Shown here in pieces: positions 1-4,799 of a DNA stretch of 6,515 bases. Both the position numbers and the translations under genes were made by a program. Every line of letters begins with the position of its first letter. Position 1 is the first letter of the stretch. The stretch comes from Nitrospira sp. (GTDB lineage Bacteria > Nitrospirota > Nitrospiria > Nitrospirales > Nitrospiraceae): assembly GCA_029858925.1 (NCBI GenBank), contig JAOUEB010000082.1, positions 1 to 6,515 on the forward strand, in the 5' to 3' direction. Below the pieces are notes generated by a model, which had not been told where the DNA came from, searched no databases, and saw nothing but the letters and a program-made list of their open reading frames with translations.

Positions 1-579
1 CACAAGCAGACCGGCATCGTGGAATGAATCGATCAGACGGCCCGTGGCTGTGTCGTGCTGGAGACCGACATAGGCCGTTTCGTATTTCGTGGCACGGGCG
101 ACCGACGCGCGGGGTACTCGATTGAAAAGCGCCAGTAGAGAGGCCTGAGGGTCGGCGGCTCGAACATCCGTCAACTCGTCGTGCAGAAAGGACGCATAAA
201 TGACGGGGCCGCTGAACCCGGCCGACTGGACCGTTTCGACAACTTGGCGAGCCGTTCCTTCAACCTTGAGCTCCAGCATCAACCCACACCGCCCTGAGAC
301 CGTTGCGAGCACTTCCTCAAGTGTTGGAATACCTTCACCATTCCCGGCATCCAGCTTCTTTGCTTCACACAATGACAAACGATCGATTCGTCCCCTCCCG
401 TTGGTTGTCCGGTTCACACTGGCATCATGAAGGACCACGAGCGCGCCATCTGCCGTACGGCGCAGATCAACCTCCACGAAATCGACTCCCAGCGCAATCC
501 CTCGCTCGATCGCAGCCACGGTATTTTCAGGAGCGTGCCCCGCAGCCCCTCGATGGCCGATCCTCAATACCCGACGCAC
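1..579 (-). CDS. Glycerophosphodiester phosphodiesterase, C-terminus cut by window edge
   Basis: The 193 visible codons run off the left edge without a stop. The protein matches the GDPD family, which hydrolyses glycerophosphodiesters to sn-glycerol-3-phosphate and an alcohol in a metal-dependent TIM barrel. Visible family motifs are GHRG (residues 8-11, catalytic His9), PENT (17-20), the metal ligands in EVDL (Glu36, Asp38), the second catalytic histidine in LHD (His51), NRTTNG (56-61) and LELK (Glu103). There is no signal peptide, so a cytosolic UgpQ-like enzyme is likely. Such enzymes are about 240-250 residues, so roughly 50 residues are missing. I chose a GTG start because AAGGAG sits 5 nt upstream and the GHRG strand follows immediately, as is usual. 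The start lies inside the end of the patatin gene (16-nt overlap), which suggests translational coupling. The family call is firm; the natural substrate is not known. Confidence 0.95.
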   Translation of the reverse strand, partial: MRRVLRIGHRGAAGHAPENTVAAIERGIALGVDFVEVDLRRTADGALVVLHDASVNRTTNGRGRIDRLSLCEAKKLDAGNGEGIPTLEEVLATVSGRCGLMLELKVEGTARQVVETVQSAGFSGPVIYASFLHDELTDVRAADPQASLLALFNRVPRASVARATKYETAYVGLQHDTATGRLIDSFHDAGLLV

Positions 580-1841
580 GGAGTCTCCTTGGAACCTTCG
601 CCACAAATGGACACACAGCCGGGGTTAGGAAGTGGCGGCGCAAATCGCAGATTATGGGCATCAAGATTGGCGAGATAGTCCTTCATGCGTTGTTGCTCGT
701 GTGTCTTCACGAACTCGATCACTTTTTTGTCGATCTCCAGCAACCCAAGTCCGGGAGGGATCTCATCCGGGCGGATGATGAATAGGTCCACCCCTCGCTC
801 CTTGGCCAGCTCCTGCGCGTCCTTGATACGGTGGTGGATATATCGCTCGTTTAACCGCAAGAGATCGTTCAATTCACCAAGATCCCGCAGGGGATTTGGT
901 TCAGCCCGAACACTATGCCGTGGAACATTGAGAAACATGAAGATCGTATCGCAACACAAGCTGAACGCCTCTTCGACCGGAAGCGGGTTGGCGAGGTCCG
1001 CATCGAGGAACCGTTGGCCCTTCATTTCAACCATCTCAAAGAGGGGGTACAATGCCATGGAGGCGCGAATGCGCCGATAAAAGAGATCGTGTTTCGCTTT
1101 CTTGCTTCGCGAATCGTCACTCGCATCGATCGTAATATCAGCATCTTTATTGGTGAAAATAAAGGTCGATCCGTCTTCATACCGTTCAGTAAGGATATGC
1201 CAGACGATGGGGCTTGCCAGCACTTTCTGCAGATCGAATTCCCCGCCGAGCCTGGCCAACAGCGGCAACGGGTCGAGGAAGGCCTTCATTCGCTTGAATT
1301 CAAAAAATTTATCCAATTCATCGAACACTTCTTGGATTTCAGGCGCTTGCACGAGTCGCCGGAACGACTTGTGCTGGGACGCAACCGCATCCATGAGGCG
1401 AAACACGAAACTCACCGTGCGGCCTGCGATACGAAACGGCATCCGCACACACAACGAAATGACGAGTGGAAGAAACATGACGGCCCGCTTCAGATCATGC
1501 AGAATCGATCCGCTTGCCCCCCAACCTTTGGTGACCTGTGGGACAACCCCCAGCAGGCGAGCCAATCGCTCTCGGAGAAATGGATGGACTTCATAGATAG
1601 CTTCCGGAGAGTTGATGAATTGTTCCCAAATACGCAGCGTTTTCTCCGCCCCCTCGACACCGGGATGTTCGACAAATCCGAAGGCGTTACAGGTTCCCGC
1701 GGAGGCGCTCATGATATGAGCGGGAGCAAATCCAGCCTTGACCAATTCGGTTGCGGCAACAGCCTGGTACACGGCTTTACACCCGCCTCCACAGAAGACG
1801 AACAGGACCTTCCCATACTTATTCGTAAAGTCACCGGACAT
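564..1841 (-). CDS. Patatin-like phospholipase, divergent motifs
   Basis: This 425-residue protein is a patatin-family lipid acyl hydrolase, expected to cleave acyl chains from membrane lipids with a Ser-Asp dyad. The N-terminal strand leads into GGGCKA (residues 18-23), the oxyanion-hole loop. SASAG (45-49) holds the likely nucleophile Ser47. SMALYPLFE (261-269) resembles the usual helix before the acid, and FLDADLANPLP (278-288) holds the likely catalytic Asp280. All three motifs depart from the textbook GGxR/KG, GxSxG and DGG/A. A stretch of about 50 residues (roughly 105-155) contains a hydrophobic segment near 119-132 that could touch the membrane. No signal peptide is visible. The C-terminal tail has three cysteines (409, 413, 422). 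The ATG has GGAG seven bases upstream. The gene overlaps the phosphodiesterase gene, which could process its deacylated products. The fold assignment is confident; activity and substrate are inferred. Confidence 0.88.
   Translation of the reverse strand: MSGDFTNKYGKVLFVFCGGGCKAVYQAVAATELVKAGFAPAHIMSASAGTCNAFGFVEHPGVEGAEKTLRIWEQFINSPEAIYEVHPFLRERLARLLGVVPQVTKGWGASGSILHDLKRAVMFLPLVISLCVRMPFRIAGRTVSFVFRLMDAVASQHKSFRRLVQAPEIQEVFDELDKFFEFKRMKAFLDPLPLLARLGGEFDLQKVLASPIVWHILTERYEDGSTFIFTNKDADITIDASDDSRSKKAKHDLFYRRIRASMALYPLFEMVEMKGQRFLDADLANPLPVEEAFSLCCDTIFMFLNVPRHSVRAEPNPLRDLGELNDLLRLNERYIHHRIKDAQELAKERGVDLFIIRPDEIPPGLGLLEIDKKVIEFVKTHEQQRMKDYLANLDAHNLRFAPPLPNPGCVSICGEGSKETPCVGY
585..590 (-). promoter_or_regulatory. 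Ribosome binding site AAGGAG deciding the GTG start of the phosphodiesterase
   Basis: On the minus strand AAGGAG is followed by five bases and then GTG at 579. It lies within the last codons of the patatin gene, so ribosomes finishing that gene would be delivered directly to it. No ATG occurs in frame near this position, and the conserved GHRG motif begins only seven codons downstream, which supports this start. Confidence 0.8.
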
Positions 1842-1848
1842 GCTCTAT

Positions 1849-1852
1849 CTCC
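1849..1852 (-). promoter_or_regulatory. Ribosome binding site GGAG of the patatin gene
   Basis: GGAG on the minus strand stands seven bases before the ATG at 1841. This is good spacing and supports that codon as the start. Confidence 0.65.
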
Positions 1853-1859
1853 GAATTGT

Positions 1860-1872
1860 TGTTCCCGGAACA
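1860..1872. promoter_or_regulatory. 13-nt palindrome, possible operator
   Basis: TGTTCC and GGAACA form perfect 6-nt arms around a single central C. The element begins 7 nt upstream of the patatin Shine-Dalgarno sequence. Its short size is typical of a repressor half-site pair, but arms of this length can occur by chance in 110 nt. I do not recognise the regulator. Confidence 0.3.
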
Positions 1873-1897
1873 TCCGCCCCATTCAGGCCAGGCGTCG

Positions 1898-1930
1898 AGA
1901 TGCCGCCAAGACTCGGCATCTGACGATGCC
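1898..1930. repeat. Three-armed inverted repeat built from GATGCC / GGCATC
   Basis: AGATGCCG (1898-1905) and CGGCATCT (1914-1921) are perfect 8-nt inverted arms with an 8-nt spacer. The right arm can alternatively pair with GATGCC at 1925-1930, giving a 6-bp stem with a 4-nt loop. The two stems share the middle arm and so exclude each other. The element ends 7 nt before the Shine-Dalgarno sequence of the flavoenzyme gene. It could be a protein binding site with repeated half-sites or an RNA switch in the leader. Only the sequence symmetry is observed directly. Confidence 0.6.
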
Positions 1931-1937
1931 TGGGATA

Positions 1938-1943
1938 GAAAGG
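1938..1943 (+). promoter_or_regulatory. Ribosome binding site GAAAGG deciding the ATG start of the flavoenzyme
   Basis: GAAAGG lies eight bases before the ATG at 1952. The open frame extends upstream to a TTG at 1856, but that extension encodes a proline- and charge-rich stretch unlike any flavoprotein N-terminus. The FAD-binding beta strand begins right after the ATG at 1952. Confidence 0.6.
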
Positions 1944-1951
1944 CCGAGTCG

Positions 1952-3097
1952 ATGAACTCATATGACATCTGTATCGTCGGCGCCGGTGTCGTGGGCTGCG
2001 CCATCGCGAGAGAATTGGGCCGGCGTCGGTGGGACAGGCCGCTTCGCATCGTCGTTCTCGAACGAAACCAGACCGCGGGGATGGAAACCAGTGGACGCAA
2101 CAGCGGGGTCCTCCATAGCGGTATCCATGAGAACCCACATTCCTTAAAGGCTCGACTGGCCCGCGAAGGCAGTGCCCTGGCCGTCTCATATGCGGCTAAG
2201 CGAGGTCTCCCGCTGCTCAACACTGGCATGATCATCGCAGTTGCCTGGGAAGATATCCGCCGGGGTCTTTGGAAGGAGATCTCTTCGCTACGACGCCTGT
2301 GGTTCAATGCGTGGAAAACACAGACTCGGGTCACGTTCATAACCTCCTCGGGGCTCCGTACCTGGGAACCGAACCTCCACGCGTGCTGCGGAATCGTCAT
2401 TCCCAACGTAGCCATTATTGATCCACAGGCTTTCGTACAGTCCCTGAAGGTTGATTCGGAACATACGGGATCCGTCTATGCGTTCAACAATCCGGTCACC
2501 GACATCCAAGAGGACGGAACGACCTACATCGTATCGACCGAACACCAAACCATCCGTGCCACATGCCTCATTAACGCGGCTGGTCTGCAGTCCGATCACA
2601 TTGCCAACCTCGCACTCCATGCCGATCACTATACCATTCGACCTCTCCGAGGTGAGTATTACGAGGTCATTCCCCGGGAGAAGCGAGCGCTCATCGGGCG
2701 ACTCATCTACCCAGCCTTGCCACCCCAGGCAACCGGCAAAGGGATTCATTTCAGTCCTCGTCCCGACGGGCGGTTATTCATTGGGCCGAACGCGATCCTT
2801 GTCGCAGACAAACTGGATTATACGTCCCATAAGACTCCGCCGGGCCAGTTCATCGAAGCCGTGCAGAAATTCCTGCCTGTCTTGGAAGAACAGGATCTTC
2901 GATGGTCGTACGCAGGGATCCGCCCCTGCGTCATAGCGGCGGACGGTAGCAAGAGTGACTTCATCGTCTCAACGGACCGAGCAGACCCACCGCTCATCAA
3001 CCTCGTCGGAATCGAATCTCCAGGTCTCTCAGCCTCCTTGGCTCTGGCTCGTCATGTGGTCGATCTGCCCTGCATCCAAGAACGTTTCAGCCTTTAG
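1952..3097 (+). CDS. FAD-dependent oxidoreductase, L-2-hydroxyglutarate dehydrogenase-like (LhgO/DAO family)
   Basis: The 381-residue product belongs to the DAO flavoprotein superfamily and most resembles LhgO. That enzyme oxidises L-2-hydroxyglutarate to 2-oxoglutarate and passes electrons to the respiratory chain. Visible features are the FAD-binding GAGVVG (residues 10-15), the acidic end of the second strand (Glu37), NSGVLHSGIH (50-59) followed by SLKA, PLRGEYYEV, RLIYP, GPNAIL, AGIRP (321-325) and the C-terminal GIESPGLSASLALA (353-366). The tyrosine pair of E. coli LhgO (GVYY) is replaced by His-Glu, and the protein is about 40 residues shorter than that enzyme. The C-terminal GIESPGL motif is shared with other COG0579 enzymes, including glycerol-3-phosphate-type dehydrogenases, so the substrate is open. 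It is the only plus-strand gene here and converges on fadD with a 13-nt gap. The family is firm, the substrate tentative. Confidence 0.9.
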   Translation: MNSYDICIVGAGVVGCAIARELGRRRWDRPLRIVVLERNQTAGMETSGRNSGVLHSGIHENPHSLKARLAREGSALAVSYAAKRGLPLLNTGMIIAVAWEDIRRGLWKEISSLRRLWFNAWKTQTRVTFITSSGLRTWEPNLHACCGIVIPNVAIIDPQAFVQSLKVDSEHTGSVYAFNNPVTDIQEDGTTYIVSTEHQTIRATCLINAAGLQSDHIANLALHADHYTIRPLRGEYYEVIPREKRALIGRLIYPALPPQATGKGIHFSPRPDGRLFIGPNAILVADKLDYTSHKTPPGQFIEAVQKFLPVLEEQDLRWSYAGIRPCVIAADGSKSDFIVSTDRADPPLINLVGIESPGLSASLALARHVVDLPCIQERFSL

Positions 3098-3110
3098 CTA
3101 ACGAAGCCGG
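3098..3110. other. 13-nt convergent junction without a visible terminator
   Basis: The stop codons of the plus-strand flavoenzyme gene and the minus-strand fadD gene are 13 nt apart. No hairpin followed by a T-run is visible on either strand. The two transcripts therefore probably overlap at their 3' ends. Confidence 0.6.
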
Positions 3111-4772
3111 TCACTGCTGCGGCTGGGTCTGCGCCTCTTCCTCAACACGTAACATCCGATGCAGCGTCTTTCCGAGAATAGAGCGGGGCAATTCGCGTCG
3201 GAACTCGATTCGCTTGGGCATTTTGTATGACGCCAAGTATCGACGGCAATGCGTCAAGAGATCGTCGGCGGACAAGGTGCCGTCTCTTGCGACGACAACT
3301 GCCTTGATCAACTCGCTCCCGTCCTTGTGCCTTACTCCGATAACCGCCGCCTCGCTGACCAACGGATGGAGTGCCAACACCTGCTCGATTTCTGAGGGAT
3401 ACACATTGAACCCGGAAGATGAAAGGATCATGTCCTTGCTTCGATCCACGACATAGAAGAAGCCGTCCTGATCCATACGCGCTATATCGCCCGTGACCAG
3501 CCACCCATCGGGCTTCAACACATTCGCGGTTTCAACCGCATTGTTCCAATAGCCCTTCATCACCTGTGGACCTCTGACCCACAGTTCCCCGATCTCTCCA
3601 ACCGGCACCTCTACCCCCGCTGCATCGACAATCTTTGCATCCGTGTTCGGGATGGGGAGGCCGATGGATCGCTTCACCGAGAGGCCGCGCGGAAGGTTGC
3701 AGTGCGTCACCGGAGAAGCTTCTGAAAGACCATAGCCCTCTATGATCAAGCATCCAGTCTTCTCTTTAAAGGCCTTTAAGAGGTCGAAGGAAAGCGCGGC
3801 CCCGCCGCAAATAACGAATCGCGCCGACGACAGATCTTTCGCTTCGCAGTGTTCGAGCAGTTTTCGTACGAGAGCCGGCACCAGGGTGATCACGGTCGGT
3901 TCCCTTTTTCGCAGCAGCTGCAACAGAACCGGCATATTCCGCGGATCAGGCACCAGCACCATGCACCCGCCCACGGCCAAACAGATATTTTGTGTAACGG
4001 TCATCCCGAACACATGAAAGAGCGGAAGCGCCGCCAGGAAACTCTCCACCCGCTCGGCGGGAGCAAACCAACTGACGAGTTGTTGAATGTTCGCCGTCAG
4101 ATTGCGGTGCCGAAGTTCCGCCCCCTTGGACACCCCGGTGGTGCCGCCTGTGTATTGCAGAACAGCCACATCATCTGGCATGACGTCGGGGAGCCCGCCG
4201 GGTGCGACAGGAGTCACGCGGTCCAAAAGATCATGGAACAACCATGTTCTCTCCCCGCTGGGAATCTCGATCGGAGGGCGGCGGCTTCGACGCTGATAGA
4301 TATACCGCGCGATGGTCGTCATGTAATCAGTGATCCGCGTCACAACCACCAGATCCAGATCGAGATGCCGAATCTTTTCGTACATCATATCGAGCACCAC
4401 GATCGCGCGCGCGCCGGCATCTCGCAATTGTGCTCCCAGCTCATGCTCCGTATAAGTGGGGTTGCACGACACCACGATACCACCGGCCTTAACAATGCCG
4501 AAGTACGCAATGACCGCCTGGGGAGAGTTCGGCAGACAGAGCGCCACACGATCCCCTTTACGAATGCCCAGCGCCGCAAGCCGGCTGGCAAAGCAGTCCA
4601 CGATATCTTCCAATTCCTGGTACGAGATCGTTTTCCCGAAGAAATAGAGAGCCGGGCGACGCGCAAACCGTTTGGCGCTCAGGGCCAGCATCTGAACCAG
4701 CGTGATCGATGCAAGGGAAAGCTCATCGGGAACTCCCGCTGGATAATGTTGGACCCACGGTTGTCGGGACAT
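3111..4772 (-). CDS. fadD: Long-chain fatty acid-CoA ligase (acyl-CoA synthetase)
   Basis: This 553-residue ANL-superfamily enzyme activates free fatty acids with ATP and CoA to acyl-CoA through an acyl-AMP intermediate. Numbered from the ATG, motifs in order are the P-loop YTGGTTGVSKG (207-217), the adenine-binding YGLSEASP (347-354), TGD (427-429), the FACS signature region DRSKDMI with GFNVYPSEIE (about 443-463) and the C-terminal catalytic lysine in LGKTLHR (Lys535). Length is normal for FadD (about 550-560), and all catalytic elements are present. There is no signal peptide; a cytosolic or membrane-associated enzyme is expected. AAGGGAG lies 6 nt before the ATG at 4772 but only 3 nt before an adjoining in-frame GTG at 4775, so I prefer the ATG. 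It follows the FadJ-type gene by 27 nt and is probably cotranscribed with it. Chain-length preference cannot be read from the sequence. Confidence 0.95.
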   Translation of the reverse strand: MSRQPWVQHYPAGVPDELSLASITLVQMLALSAKRFARRPALYFFGKTISYQELEDIVDCFASRLAALGIRKGDRVALCLPNSPQAVIAYFGIVKAGGIVVSCNPTYTEHELGAQLRDAGARAIVVLDMMYEKIRHLDLDLVVVTRITDYMTTIARYIYQRRSRRPPIEIPSGERTWLFHDLLDRVTPVAPGGLPDVMPDDVAVLQYTGGTTGVSKGAELRHRNLTANIQQLVSWFAPAERVESFLAALPLFHVFGMTVTQNICLAVGGCMVLVPDPRNMPVLLQLLRKREPTVITLVPALVRKLLEHCEAKDLSSARFVICGGAALSFDLLKAFKEKTGCLIIEGYGLSEASPVTHCNLPRGLSVKRSIGLPIPNTDAKIVDAAGVEVPVGEIGELWVRGPQVMKGYWNNAVETANVLKPDGWLVTGDIARMDQDGFFYVVDRSKDMILSSSGFNVYPSEIEQVLALHPLVSEAAVIGVRHKDGSELIKAVVVARDGTLSADDLLTHCRRYLASYKMPKRIEFRRELPRSILGKTLHRMLRVEEEAQTQPQQ

Positions 4773-4778
4773 CACTCT

Positions 4779-4785
4779 CTCCCTT
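4779..4785 (-). promoter_or_regulatory. Ribosome binding site AAGGGAG deciding between tandem GTG/ATG starts of fadD
   Basis: The minus strand reads AAGGGAG, then AGA, then GTGATG. Spacing is 6 nt to the ATG and 3 nt to the GTG, which favours the ATG. The difference is one residue. Confidence 0.7.
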
Positions 4786-4799
4786 GAACGTATGCCGAC

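Larger units (their letters stand above)
1842..1951. promoter_or_regulatory. Divergent intergenic region between patatin gene and flavoenzyme gene
   Basis: These 110 nt separate two outward-facing starts, so promoters for both directions should lie here or overlap the gene ends. I find no convincing -35/-10 pair on either strand by eye, so no individual promoter is called. The region does contain two symmetric elements, listed separately: a 13-nt palindrome near the patatin start and a three-armed inverted repeat nearer the flavoenzyme start. The regulatory role is inferred from the divergent layout only. Confidence 0.55.

Noticed and set aside
303..785. Plus-strand open frame of 160 codons across the patatin-phosphodiesterase junction
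   Set aside because: It is antisense to conserved GDPD motifs and has no protein-like features of its own.
1856..1951. N-terminal extension of the flavoenzyme to a TTG start at 1856
   Set aside because: The extension is not flavoprotein-like and spans the inverted repeats, whereas the ATG at 1952 has a good ribosome site and leads straight into the FAD-binding strand.
1842..1951. Sigma-70-type promoter on the minus strand (TTGGCG, 17 nt, CTGAAT)
   Set aside because: The -10 match is only half of consensus, so the pair is not distinguishable from chance by eye.
915..1955. Long plus-strand open frame of 346 codons antisense to the patatin gene
   Set aside because: Its translation is rich in His, Arg and Asn with no domain or motif, it has no convincing ribosome site, and the opposite strand encodes a recognisable enzyme. 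It is a high-G+C shadow frame.
1831..2415. Minus-strand open frame of 194 codons across the divergent region and the start of the flavoenzyme gene
   Set aside because: It has Arg/Ser/Pro-rich composition and no motif, and it overlaps the FAD-binding region of a clear gene on the other strand.
3105..3124. Hairpin AGCCG/CGGCT at the convergent junction as a terminator
   Set aside because: There are only five base pairs around a 10-nt loop, with no T-run on either side and half of it inside fadD. It is too weak to call.
4404..4413. (CG)5 tract inside fadD
   Set aside because: It encodes an ordinary Gly-Ala-Arg-Ala stretch of the adenylation domain. It is short and expected at this base composition.
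3849..4787. Plus-strand open frame of 312 codons antisense to fadD
   Set aside because: It has His/Arg/Gln-rich low-information translation and covers the conserved adenylation motifs on the other strand. It is a shadow frame.
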